Origin: Macrophomina tecta | Taxonomy: Eukaryota > Ascomycota > Dothideomycetes > Botryosphaeriales > Botryosphaeriaceae | DNA length: 64,000 nt | NCBI GenBank assembly: GCA_024180945.1 | Contig: JAKSGN010000013.1 | Location: forward strand, 124,001 to 188,000 | Direction of reading: 5' to 3' | Part shown: in pieces, positions 53,547 to 64,000 of the stretch | Layout of the letters: each line of letters opens with the position of its first letter | Position numbering within the stretch: position 1 is the stretch's first letter | The notes under the pieces: model-generated | Database searches by the model: none | What the model was told of the DNA's origin: nothing | What the model saw: only the letters and a program-made list of their open reading frames with translations | Position numbers and translations under genes: made by a program

Positions 53547-56052
53547 ATGGCCACAATACTGGACCACCCATGGCGCCCCCAGCGCACCGCGACGCTCCTC
53601 ATCTGCGTCTTTTGCGTCTTCGTGCTCGCTCTCTTACTCCCCGAGCCTCCAAGTGCCCCTAAACACCAGCTCGCATCCCGCAAAGAAGACAGAGACTTCT
53701 CCGCTCCAGCTCCCGCTGCACCCGCACCGCGAGATGCAGTCCGGGTGCCCCCACAGCCGCCGCCAGTCTTCAATGACACCGCGGAATCACTCGCCAGAGA
53801 CTTCCAAACTATTATCGATGAAAACAAGCGCGTAAGGCCAAGACGTCCCCAGCATCCTTCCTCACCTCCCATCAAACCAAGCAAATAACTCACACAACAC
53901 CACCCCCTCACCAGTTCACCGACGACATCGTCGCCCGAATCAGCCCCTCCAACGCGACTTTCGCCAACGTCATCCTCCCCTCCACCCAAATCTCCAACAG
54001 GATCTCTCTCCGTAGCTCGATCCTCGGCTTCTACGCCTCCGTCTCGCCTTCCAAAGAACTCCGCGACGTCTCCAACGCGGGCACCCAAAACCTCTCCGAC
54101 TACAGCACCGAGTCAGCCATGCGCCAAGACTACTTCTCACTGATCGAAGCCATCTACAACAACGCGACCGAATGGCCGCACCTGGACGCCGAGTCCGCGC
54201 GCCTCCTCAACTTCACCTACCTCGACTACCTGGACACCGGCCTCGGCCTGCGCGACGGCAGCCCCGAGCGCGCGCGCTACCGCAACATCTCGGAGCGGCT
54301 ATCGACGCTCGAGAACACGTTCTCGCAGAACCTGAACGAGGACGACACGCACGTGTGGCTGACGCGCGAGGAGCTGGCGGGGGCGCCGCCAGACCTGCTG
54401 AGCGCGTGGGACGCGGGCGAAGGAGAGAACGCGGGCAAGCTGAAGGTCTTGCTGCGGCGCAACGAAGCCGTCGAGCTGCTCAAATACGTGCGCGACGCGG
54501 CGGTGCGGCGGCGCGTGTGGGTCGAGCGCGAGAATCGCACGCCGCAGAACGCGGCGCTGCTGGAGGAGGCGGTCGAGCTGCGCGACGAGGGCGCGCGGCT
54601 GCTCGGCTTCGCCGACCACGCCGCGTACCGGCTGCAGCGGCGTCTGCTGAACTCGCCCGCACGCGTGTGGGACTTCTTGACGGAGGTGCGCGGCAGGCTG
54701 CAGCCCAGGGGCGAGGCCGAGCTGCACAATCTGACCGAGTACAAGAAGCAGGATGCAGCGCGGACGGATGGCGACGAGGAACGCTTCTTCGTGTGGGATT
54801 GGCCGTACTATCAGCGCATGTATCAGGAACAGAACTTCGATATCGATCAGCAGAGGGTGAAGGAGTACTTCCCCAGCACCATCATCATCCAGGGGATGCT
54901 GCAGATCTACTCGCAGCTGTTCGGCTTGCAGTTCATCGAGGTCAAGGGCGCGGACCTGGATAAGCTGTCCCCAACCGGCAAGGGCGCGGACGTCGTTTGG
55001 CACCCGGACGTCCAGATCTTCAGCGTCTGGGATGCTGAGCCCGAGGGAGGCGATTTCGTCGGCTACCTGTACCTCGACCTATTCCCACGCGAGGGCAAGT
55101 ATAGTCATGCCGCCATGTTCAGTCTCCAGCCGGGTTTCCTCGATCTCGAGAACGGTCGAAAGCGCCATTTTCCGGTCATAGCGCTTGTTTGCAACTTTCC
55201 GAAACCGACAGAACAGAGACCGAGTCTAATGACCCATAACGACGTATCCACCCTGTTCCACGAGTTGGGGCATGGCATCCACAACCTTGTCGGCCGGACG
55301 ACATACTCAGCCTTCCACGGGACTAACGTCGTGCAGGATTTTGTTGAGGCACCCAGCCAGATGCTGGAGGAGTGGGTGTGGAACCCGACAATTTTGAAGA
55401 ATATCTCGCGGCACTATTCGTATCTGTCCGATCAATACAAGCAGACGTGGTTGGAGGATAGCAACTCGACGGAGGCCGAGCAGCCTGAGGAACGCATGCC
55501 GGACGACCTGATAGAGAGATTGATCCAGAATAGGAACTTCAATATCGGCCTCACTAACCTCCGCCAAATAGCCTTTGCGACGTACGATATGAGGATACAT
55601 ACGCCTGCGACGCACCAGGATATTATGGATCTGGATTTGACCGTCCTCTGGAATCAAAACTTCGTCAACGTCGGCCTTCTACGCAGCATGGAAGAACTGA
55701 TCGATGACGAAAGTAAAAAGTGGAGGTTCGGACAAAGACAAGCGTCTTTCGGCCACTTCATGGGTGGATATGATGCTGGTTATTACGGATATATGAGGTG
55801 AGGAATGAGTTCGAAAAGGCTTCTTGGGAGCGTCGTAGCTAACCTCGGCCCGATTACAGTTCCTTGGTGTATGCGAAGGACATGTTCTACACCGTGTTTG
55901 AGAAGGACCCCTTCAGCTCAAAGGAGGGTTTGCGGTACCGATACACATTGCTCGAGAAAGGAGGCAGCGTGGATCCGATGGATCTATTGACTGAGTTCCT
56001 TGGTCGGCCACCAAACCAGGATGCTTTCTTCAAAGATATGGGATTTGCATAG
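53547..56052 (+). CDS. Membrane-anchored M3 family metallopeptidase (thimet oligopeptidase/saccharolysin-like)
   Basis: Zinc oligopeptidase cleaving short peptides. Exons 53547-53831, 53915-55797, 55860-56052 give 786 residues. Catalytic motif FHELGHGIHNL with H544, E545, H548 and the third zinc ligand E573 (DFVEAPSQMLEEW). Family C-terminal blocks are present: FGHFMGGYDAGYYGYM and, after the last intron, SSLVYAKDMFY, DLLTEFLGRPPNQDAFF. Unlike the usual cytosolic or mitochondrial enzymes, residues 15-33 form one hydrophobic segment (TATLLICVFCVFVLALLLP) preceded by basic residues and followed by a Pro/Ala-rich linker with NxT/S sequons in the body, suggesting a type II membrane protein with the catalytic part in the secretory lumen, vacuole or outside. 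Substrates unknown. Confidence 0.93.
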
Positions 56053-56790
56053 TTCGGACAGGGAAAGGCCGCAAAGGGTAAAAATCCCCGCATGATTGAC
56101 CCTTAGAAATGCTATGGATAGCGTGCTCAATGACGACGACTCACCATGGCGGTACCATTTTCGGCTTGAAATAGAGTGAAGCGGTGAATGCTGGGGTGCT
56201 TAAGGGCGAAATAGTCCTCTAAAGCCAAGCGAAAGGGCTGAGCTGCTGCACAGCCGACTGGTGTAGTCAATTGTCGACGTAAAAAGGATGGGCGCTAACG
56301 ACATTTTCAAGTCAATCAGCAGCTGGGTTGGCTCCTGACACAAACCTAGCACAGGCGATCCATCGGTAGACGCGACATGTCTCTGACGGCGCAAGGGTCG
56401 AAGTACATACTCCGGGTGTGGCTCAGCGAATGGCAGAGTGCGGTACAGCTTGATCCATAACGACCGACTCCAATAAACCGTAGGTTGCGCATTGTCTCAT
56501 GTAGTGCCGGTTCGCACCATCGGGACAGCAGCGGCGACAACGGGGGACTGGCGATAGTTACCCCATACCTTCGGCTCCACCTAACGTTTCCTGCTGGCAA
56601 TTGGTCTCGGATTCCGTTTCGGCATAAGATTTCGCGGCTGGTGATCAGTGTTTAAGCGATCAGAAAGTCCGTTGAGCCTTCTTAGTGATTCTACACAAAT
56701 CCAGTGAACGTCTGGAATACTTGTCCTGTTCCTGGTTATCAGTATTCGCATCTATACATAACACGTCGTCTATTACAACAACGCGAGCCA
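56053..56790. other. Intergenic region without recognised gene
   Basis: No family signature in either strand. Includes the upstream part of the broken dehydrogenase, whose start could not be found. Confidence 0.4.
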
Positions 56791-57556
56791 CAGAGGAAAG
56801 TCTCAGCGGCAAGTCGCGATAGTCAGTGGCTCCTCCTCTGGTATCGGAGCCACCATGGCGCGCGAGCTATCTCGCCGCGGCGTCCATGTCGTGATTAATT
56901 ATCCGCTCCCATCCGAAGAATCGGCAGCAAAAGAGGTGTAGAGAGGCCTCGAAGGCAGCGGACACTCTCTGACCGTGGAAGCCGACCTCTCTACAATGGA
57001 AGGGCCGAAGAAACTCGCAGGAGCAGCAGCCGAAGCCTCCGGCGGCAGGATCGACATCTTGGTCAACAACGCCGGCCGAAGCGCGCTCTGCAGCATCACC
57101 TCCTCCGACGCCGAGATCGCGCGGACCTGGGATACGGTGGTGAACCTTAACGGACGGGGCACGATGCTGCTCACCCGCGCGGTGTTGCCGTTCCTGACGT
57201 CCCCGGGGTCCAGGATCGTCAACATAGGCAGTTCCACGTCCCGCGGCCCAGACCCAGACATGACCGCCTACGCCGGGACGAAGGGCATGGTGGAAAGCCT
57301 CACGCGCTGTTGGGCCAAGGAATCCCCGCGCCAATACGGCTGCACGGTCAACACCGTTGCTCCGGGTCCTGTCGCGACCGAGGCGTTGCTCAGTGCCCCG
57401 CCTGAGTTTGCCAGCTTCCTGCGTGAGAAGTTCGAGCGGGTTCCGGTGGCACCGCGGCTCGCACGGCCGGAAGAGACTGCTTGGGCAGTGGCGATGCTGT
57501 GCGAGGAGGGGGCTGGGTGGTTCAACGGGCTGTATATTCCTGTCGCTGGCGGATAG
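56791..57556 (+). pseudogene. Short-chain dehydrogenase/reductase (SDR), disrupted near the N-terminus
   Basis: NAD(P)-dependent oxidoreductase. Reading ATEESLSGK then, one base out of frame, VAIVSGSSSGIGATMARELS shows a missing base at 56813/56814 just before the TGxxxGxG cofactor loop. An in-frame TAG at 56939-56941 follows (AAKEV, stop, RGLEGSG). From 56942 to 57556 the frame is open: NNAGRS, NIGSSTS with the catalytic Ser, YAGTK with catalytic Tyr and Lys, and PGPVATEAL. The classical SDR core is thus complete except for the two lesions. An internal Met at 56975 would give a product lacking the cofactor loop, so not functional. No start codon identified upstream. Confidence 0.82.
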
Positions 57557-59087
57557 AATCTGTTGTGATATCCTCGTTCTCCCAGCCTGTTGCAAGACTG
57601 TGGGCATACACCATGGTCATAGGAATGATAGTAGGCCAGAGTATCTGGTCTTCATAACAGTGGCTCGAACGCAATAAGAGAAGACGACTGGCCAGAGATA
57701 CCAGGCTGAAGAACCAGGGTCGTGACCCTATACCTGTGAGTGCTGACCGCCATGATTCTGATACCGCGGTCAACGCTTACTAGCGATAGAGCCCCCGCGT
57801 AAGGGGAGCCGCCCGAGCGCATGACGGCATCGCCGGTGCACAAAGTCTGAGGCTGAGGTAGTGCAGACATGGCGGAGCAAATAGCAGTGGGTGGCACGGC
57901 AGGGGCTGATGAGAATGGATTGAATGGAGGGGCACTCGGATTGCGGGCAAGCCTCATGCGTCGCGCCGCAGCATGCCGAGACAGCAATCAATGAGCAGCA
58001 GCTGAGGTCAGCCGGATGGTGTTTGTCCGCTCCGACGTTTGGATGTCGAGCGATGGCGTGGGACTGCCTGATTGCCGTTAGAAATGCGGTGGAGGCGAGC
58101 GGAATGCAGCTGTCTCAGAGACCGGCCGGCAGCTCAGGCTGCAATGTGTGAAACATATTCGCCGCCAAGGTCGTCGGAGAATGGGCGCTGCTGGATCTGG
58201 GGGTGACTGACTCGGAGCAGAGGCCCGCGGTCGTCGGCTTCCAGACCTCCCAGATTCATGCGCGGAACCTGGCCAATGGGGGGCGGAGGGAGTAGAGGGG
58301 CTGCATAGCATTGCTGCTATAGCCGGCGGCTATTGAGCTTGCTATAAGCGATGCGGGAGTTGTGAATCGACTTCGGAAGCTGAACAGCGCCGGCAGCGAG
58401 GTCTGGCCAGTGCCGGCGGGGGCTGGGTAGGCCCTTGGTGGGCAGACACGACGCTCCCGCGGGATCCGTGGTCGCCGGGTGCGGCGGGGACGGGGACGGG
58501 TGGCTGCGAAGCTTGGATGCAGAATGGAGAAGGAAATAGGGGGGTAATTACCGCGCGCGAGCGATCAGCTAGCCCTACGAAGGCTATGACGCCATGTGAT
58601 TCGCTGGGCCGTGTCTCTCAGCAGGTGTGTGTGTGTGTGCGCGTGCGTATGCAGGGCGGGCGCGACGAGAAGCGCAGCGATAGCGCGCTGGGTGGGAGTG
58701 CTGCGCCCCAGGCTGGGCGGGGCGGAGGCGTGGGCGGGCAGCCGGGATTGGAGGGCGGCGAGGGCGGGCCCAAAAATAGGGTTGCCCTGACGTGTTTGGC
58801 CGCGCTGTGCTGTAGCTGCTCTTTTGACGCCGTTTCAGCGACGCGTGCGCCAGCCCAAGCAGAAACGACGCACCCTCGCAGCGCGCTCTTGGGCCTGGGG
58901 CGGAGACCTGGCGATCGCCTCGTCCAAGCCACTCGCCGACCACCTCAGCAGCGCGCGCCCAGCCTGCCAAGCACCCCAGTCACCGCCTCGGTGCATCCCT
59001 GGGGATATGAGAGCTGCCCTGTCCAAGTCCACCCGCACGACGCCCTCGTTCTCCTCTCCCTAACCCAGCTTCCCAAGAGTCGCCGCC
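57557..59087. other. Intergenic region with GT microsatellite
   Basis: No recognised gene. A TG repeat lies at about 58625-58640, followed by GC-alternating bases. GC-rich DNA at 58650-59080 is the probable promoter and 5' UTR of the phosphatase gene; open frames there are compositional. Confidence 0.4.
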
Positions 59088-60857
59088 ATGGACTCCTGGA
59101 ACCAGCAGAAGCTGCCCTTCTCCAAGAAGCGCCTGTCCAAGACCGTCATCCTCTCGTGAGCTGCCTTCCGCCGCACGCCGCCCCAGTCGCTCGTCACTGA
59201 CCTTCTTCGCGCGCAGCTACGTCTTCGACTACCTCATCATTGTGTCCGTCCCGTCCCGCTCCAGCGCGCCGCCCGCGACGCAGCACACGACCTCCTTCCC
59301 AATTCGCTAACACTCCGCCAGCATCCTGATCATCACCTTCTACGCCCTCGACTCCGTTGAACCCCACCACCAGGAATTTTCCCTGGAAAACTACACCCTG
59401 CACTACAAGTACGCCGTGAAAGAGCGCATCCCCGTCTTCGACCTGTGCATAATCGCCGTCCTGGCCCCCGCCATCATCATCGCCTTCTACACCCTCGTCA
59501 TCGATGGCATCTTCTCCCACAACAAGACCCAGGCAGTGTCTTCAGGCCGGAGGAAGCTGCTGGGCAAGTACCGCATGAAGGACAGGCTGTGGGAGCTGAA
59601 CTGCGGCGTTCTGGGCCTGATGCTGTCTGTCGGCGCCGCCTTCACCATCACCGGTATGCCCTCTCCGCCGCGGAGCTTGCTGACCGTGCGCTAATTCGAG
59701 ACAGGCTCGTTGAAAAACGCTGTCGGCAAGCCGAGACCCGACCTGATCGACCGCTGCCAGCCCAAAATCGACCATGACCCGACCCCCTTGACCCTGGCCA
59801 ACCACAGCATTTGCACTCAGACCGACAACGCGATCTTGAAGGACGGCTTCCGTAGTTTTCCCTCGGGCCACAGCAGCAGTACGCCGCCCCAGACTGTCCC
59901 TGCCTGATCTGCGCTGACCCCTTCACAGCTGCCTTCGGTGGACTATACTACCTTTCTATCTACCTTGCCGGAAAGCTTCACGTTCTGGACTCCAAGGGTG
60001 AGGTTTGGAAGAGTTTCATAGTAATGGTGCCCACGCTCGGCGCAGCCTTGGTCGCAGCCTCTCGAATCATGGACGCCCGCCACCATCCGTTCGATGTGCT
60101 TTCCGGCAGCCTCCTGGGCATTCTCACCGCGTGGGGATCCTACCGCCAGTACTTCCCGCCCGTCACCGAGACATGGCGCAAGGGCCGCGCCTATCCCATC
60201 CGCAGCTGGGGAAAGGAGCCCGAGATTCCTCCGGAGGCATACCCCATCAACCATGAAGGCAGGGAGCCACTGCGGCGGGAGGACTCTTTGAAGACGATCG
60301 ACGAAGAGCAGCCGATGAGAAACGGTGAAGCAGGTGCGACAAGCACCGCCGACGTGGGCGAATCCGGCACCAACGTTTTCAGACAACAGATCTCCAACTC
60401 GCAACGCCATCGCCAACTCGCAACCCAAGCCTACGGAGACGCGCGACCGACCCCCTCTTCAGTATACACAGCAGATCTGAACCGCACCCCAACCACGACC
60501 ACGTACAACTCACAGCTTCCCAGCTCGAACCCCTACGCTCCGACCTACGCCGCCCGTCGCCGACGTGGTGATAACTATAGCTCTTCATCGTCGGAAGATG
60601 AGCCAGATGAATTCGAACTCCAGCGCACGTACACCTTGTCCAACCCGCACGCCGGCCACGCCGCCGCCCCCGTCGCCTACAACCCGGTCAACGACACGTT
60701 CGGTGCCGCGGATACCGCATACCACGCGCAGACGAGGGGCTTCCCTACGCCGTCAGATGAGGCGGACTTGGGCGCTGGCGTCACAAGGAGCCCGCCCCCG
60801 CCGCATGTGCCGCCGCACACTGCGGGTTTCGGCTCTGGTAGAGGCGCGGACTACTAA
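59088..60857 (+). CDS. PAP2 family lipid phosphate phosphatase (diacylglycerol pyrophosphate phosphatase-like)
   Basis: Integral membrane phosphatase of phosphatidate or diacylglycerol pyrophosphate. Exons 59088-59155, 59217-59243, 59322-59653, 59705-59878, 59929-60857 (introns 61, 78, 51, 50 nt) give 509 residues; the 27-nt second exon is needed to complete the first TM. The three PAP2 motifs are present: KNAVGKPRPD, FPSGHSS (restored across intron 4) and ASRIMDARHHPFDVLSG with the catalytic His pair. About six TMs lie in the first 270 residues. The last 230 residues form a long polar cytoplasmic tail with Ser/Thr/Pro clusters (SSSSSEDEPDEFE), longer than in yeast relatives. Exon 2 has a GTCCGT donor, less typical. 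Confidence 0.93.
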
Positions 60858-61753
60858 ACCGATACCTGGGAAGCTCGGAAACACAATTGACGCCGTCCTT
60901 AAGGCTAAGAAGTACAATTTGTGATGGGCTTTGGCGAGTCTTTTCTCTCTCTTTGATTATGTGGAGATCTGGGTACAGCTGAGAGAAAAAAAAAAAGTGT
61001 CATATTTTGATTTGTCGTGAAGCGGTAAGCTCGATTTCTGACATATCACATCATGTGCGCGCACATACGCTATACACACATTTCCAGGTGTTTGGAGGTG
61101 TTGACTCTTTGTGTATTTGGGATTGTTCTATTTGAAGGAGGGATTTTTGATCAGTCATTGCTCGCACCTCCTGGCTCACTATCTCATGAAACTTTTCCTT
61201 CCCTACTCTTTTTCGGCAAGCATACTTTATTGTTTGAAGTGTATAAGTAGAAAAGGCTCCACGCGTATTTTGGGGATCTTTGGGCTTTCTTCGATTTTTT
61301 TTTTTTTTTAACGATGATGAATGAGAGGTGTTTGCTCTTCGTAACTTTGTTTGGCTTATGGGGTTGTGCCTGGTCTGATTGCGGTTCCAAGGCCCGATCG
61401 AATTGACAGACGGAGTAAAGCAAAAAGGACAACGAAGTACGGTTTGTTCAAGCGGTTTTTAGGCAGGAAGTCCATCCGCAACCCTTGACCACAAGCATGC
61501 CATTAGAGTCTCTTCACACATTTCCAGTCATATCTTGCCCCCATTTCACACTCCCTCTCTCCCACCCCGTTCTCTCTTTTCGGACATATTCATCTTCGCA
61601 CTGCTCTCTCCCCCCTCTTTTTTTTTTTTTTTTTTTTGCCTTGCATTCCCTTCTCTCCACACTCTCTTGTCGTTTCTTCACCACTGGCTCGCTGGTGGGC
61701 TGGGGAGTGTAGTCGATCGTGTCCCCGAACGAGGAGAAATGATTTGAGCGTGT
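60858..61753. other. Intergenic region with poly-T tracts
   Basis: 3' region of the phosphatase gene and downstream side of the small secreted protein gene. T-runs at about 61298-61310 and 61618-61637. No gene recognised. Confidence 0.4.
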
Positions 61754-61921
61754 CTAACACCCGTAGCTGGCCAGATCCGCGCAGCAGGCGTCGTACTTCG
61801 ACTTATCGGTCCCGGAGAGGTTCGAGCAACAGGTGTAGTGCGCGATGTTGCCGTTGCAGGCAAGTGCAGTGGTGGCCATGATGGCGGTAACGACCGTTGT
61901 AATGAGGGGGAAGAATTGCAT
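61754..61921 (-). CDS. Small secreted cysteine-rich protein (55 residues)
   Basis: Intronless 55-codon frame from ATG at 61921 to TAG at 61754. Residues 1-21 (MQFFPLITTVVTAIMATTALA) form a typical secretion signal with an Ala-x-Ala cleavage site. The mature 34 residues contain six Cys: C22, C31, C32, C46, C47, C55, spaced C-x8-CC-x13-CC-x7-C, ending at the last residue. This pattern suits a disulfide-knotted extracellular peptide; many fungal apoplastic proteins and candidate effectors look like this. The upstream leader is long and CA-rich with TTTAAA at 62039-62044, fitting a fungal promoter. No family recognised and no function assigned. Confidence 0.8.
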   Translation of the reverse strand: MQFFPLITTVVTAIMATTALACNGNIAHYTCCSNLSGTDKSKYDACCADLASYGC

Positions 61922-64000
61922 CTTGTCGGTATTGAATTTATTGTTGTGTGTTTTAATGGAAGGTGCGGGTTTGAGGTGTAAGAGGGGTGTGAAGTTGTGG
62001 TTGCAGGTGGTGGGAGTTTAGGGGGATGTGTCTACCTCTTTAAAGGGGCGGCTCTGCGTGGCGGCTCGCTGGAAGATGTGTAGATTAGTATATGGGGCCC
62101 TGCAGACGCGATCTGACCTCGGGTTGGGAGCGCGTGGCCTGCCTGATTCAGGCGCGGGCGTAAGCGCTGGCTGGTGCGTCTGCTGTGGTGTCGTCAGGCG
62201 TCCGGTGGGGCACCGTGATATGGGTCCGAGATTGCCGGTGGGATGGGAAAGGGATCATGGTGCTCAGTAGGTGTTTTTAGGGTTTATCGGGTGCTTTTGG
62301 GGAAAAAAAAAAAAAAAGGCTTGCAGCTGCAATTGATCTCCTGTCGTTAGGAGCCCAGAGGCTGGTACAGAACATGCTGTTTTGTGGGCTTTGAGTGGGT
62401 GCTTCAGCGTACGACATCATTTTAGGTTTCTGCCGTCGGCGCACGATGAAATTCTTCTATTGATCTCAAAATGTGGGCCTGAGCTTTTCTGAACATCAAT
62501 CTGTCCTTGGGATATGTCCTTTTCAGTCCTCGAACCCTGATGGCGTTGCAACCTTGAAGTCATTGAGAGATTCGAGACTACTTTTGGAGATCGGCATAAA
62601 TGAAGCTATAGAACGTGCGTAATTTTGCTCTTCCACAAGACGCGGCATCGCTGAGACTTAGGGAAATTATGCTTGTCCTTGTATGCGGTAGTGATAGTGG
62701 CTCGCCCTTTCTCATATACGCAAATATTTTAGCTTAACTCCCAACCAAATCACCAGTACGATCTTTGTATTCTGTCGAACTAACCATCATTTCCAAGATT
62801 ACGAGCGTACATCAGATCATTCAGCCAGAAAATGAAAGTTGTTCCAAGCCCGTATAAGCGCGCAGGCTTTGTGTCAAATAGCTCCCCGAAAGCGGGCCAT
62901 GCGGCTTCGTTTGTTGGTTTGTATGAATCCCCAGCAATTAGCTGGCTCATTCGGAGATGCGATTTTGGTCTTCTCTCTTTGTGCAATCACAAGGCTGCTT
63001 CCACCGCTTCTTATCTCTCTTTCGCAGATTTCTCTTGTCTTTGCGCAAGTACCGGGTTGAACACAATCCTCTCAGACCAGATGATCATATCGAGAGCGTC
63101 ATAACCTCCCATCGTTCCGGCCCAACAACAATCCATGCTGCTTCTTTGCCGACGTCATCTACGGATTCGACGTCAACACCTCTTTTGATGCGCATGAGCG
63201 CAGCACGGCGTGCCCCTCTTGCAACCATTGATGCTCGACAAGTTGAACATGGCATCCATATCACTAAGGTTTGACGGTGAGCGCTGCAGTATGCGGTGTG
63301 GTCGACACTCCAGACTAGGAATTAGGGCCATGAACATTGCGGATTTTCCAGCAGGCGATGGCTGCGCTGAGGCCGCCGTGTGTGAGCTTAGAGAACGAGG
63401 CAGATACGCTGGGGTACTCATATGAGGCAATGAAGTGGCCCATAAGGTCGAGTGAGGCAGTCTCTAGCTCCGGAAAAGATGCGTGTTGCGCTTCATGATG
63501 ATCCGACACCCACATTGCCGACATTTTTTGAGTTTTCTGGCAACTGTTTGTTGAGCTGACGTGCTTAACCAAGCTTGATATGCCCAAACTTGATTTTTAG
63601 TAATCCGGCACAGAGTTTCAAGATGATATAATCAGTGACAGTAGTCGGCTGTTCCTGGAAAGGACATTTCCATGCCGAATGTCCCAAAGCGTTCCGCCGC
63701 AGTTTCTGTCCGACCAAAGATCAAACAATCGACGAATATCTTCACGTAGTCTTCAGTCCATTCCCATCGCAGGATAAGTGCCTCTAGGTTTCCGAGCTTT
63801 CTTTTGCCATTGCGAATTTCCTCATCAAAGCAAGTTGTGGGATTTGAACCCATCCAAGGCCTCTAGCACATCATCGCCTTTGATTTTTACAGCAACCCTG
63901 GTTTCTTCAATATCCATGTCGATCTCATGAGCCCAGGTCTCGGTACATAAGAAACAAGAAGTGGTGGGCCTGGCGCCGCACACGTTACCGGCTATACCGG
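61922..64000. other. Upstream DNA and unassigned minus-strand reading fragments
   Basis: Up to 62750 no gene is seen (A-run at about 62302-62317). Between 62780 and 63853 several minus-strand frames read like protein, for example TKPARLYGLGTTFIFWLND (62780-62986), GPERWEVMTLS near 63100, ETASLDLMGHFIASYEYPSV (63315-63587) and RWEWTEDYVKIFVDCLIFG (63632-63853). They lie in different frames, could be exons of one gene running in from the right edge, or chance frames. I could not join them convincingly and do not call a gene. Confidence 0.3.

Noticed and set aside
54172..54963. 263-codon plus frame inside the M3 peptidase gene
   Set aside because: Arg/Ala-rich out-of-frame reading of GC-rich coding sequence.
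58517..59200. 227-codon plus frame before the PAP2 gene
   Set aside because: Compositional frame in GC-rich promoter DNA that overlaps the true phosphatase start in another frame.
62780..63853. Multi-exon minus-strand gene at the right edge
   Set aside because: Fragments read like protein but lie in different frames and I could not find a consistent GT-AG set or a recognised family, so no gene is called.

Overview
The window is nuclear DNA of a filamentous ascomycete (Pezizomycotina, probably Sordariomycetes). The evidence is: genes with several short GT-AG introns of about 40-115 nt; gene families typical of these fungi (manganese-type lipoxygenase, heme-thiolate peroxidase, GLEYA adhesin, DUF7703-like membrane protein); and sharp alternation between GC-rich gene blocks and very TA-rich, stop-riddled blocks. 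In the TA-rich blocks former Trp codons read TAG, the mark of repeat-induced point mutation (RIP).

Layout. 1-2600: RIP-damaged Ty3/gypsy 3' end (chromodomain, polypurine tract, LTR) with a palindromic MITE in its end. 2631-15033: seven intact genes that look like a fatty-acid/oxylipin metabolic cluster: MFS exporter, peroxisomal enoyl-CoA isomerase/hydratase (C-terminal SKL), secreted Mn-type lipoxygenase, secreted heme-thiolate peroxidase/peroxygenase, hot-dog thioesterase-like protein, PAQR receptor and cytochrome P450. 15034-21500: RIP desert holding an intact Fot1/Pogo transposon. 21510-28560: Pogo remnant, DUF7703-like seven-TM gene, degenerate Tad-type LINE and an unrecognised pseudogene. 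28560-39829: transposon nest with two more intact Pogo elements, a broken fourth one, a RIP-killed hAT and a nearly intact hAT. 39830-46670: a giant Thr/Ser-rich repeat adhesin with C-terminal GLEYA domain, its 5' part missing at the hAT edge. 46671-64000: ordinary gene space with tRNA-Val, RNase T2, a twin-CX9C protein, a membrane-anchored M3 metallopeptidase, a broken short-chain dehydrogenase, a PAP2 lipid phosphatase and a 55-residue secreted cysteine-rich protein.

How the genes may work together (inference): the lipoxygenase and the peroxidase start divergently from one 1.33-kb intergenic region and both carry apparent signal peptides, so a hydroperoxide made by the first could be used by the second outside the cell. 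The P450, peroxisomal isomerase and thioesterase could modify, shorten and release acyl chains inside, the MFS protein could export product, and the PAQR protein could sense lipid. No regulator gene was seen in the block. The transposon nest shows repeated insertion, internal deletion and at least one recombination breakpoint that destroyed an adhesin gene.
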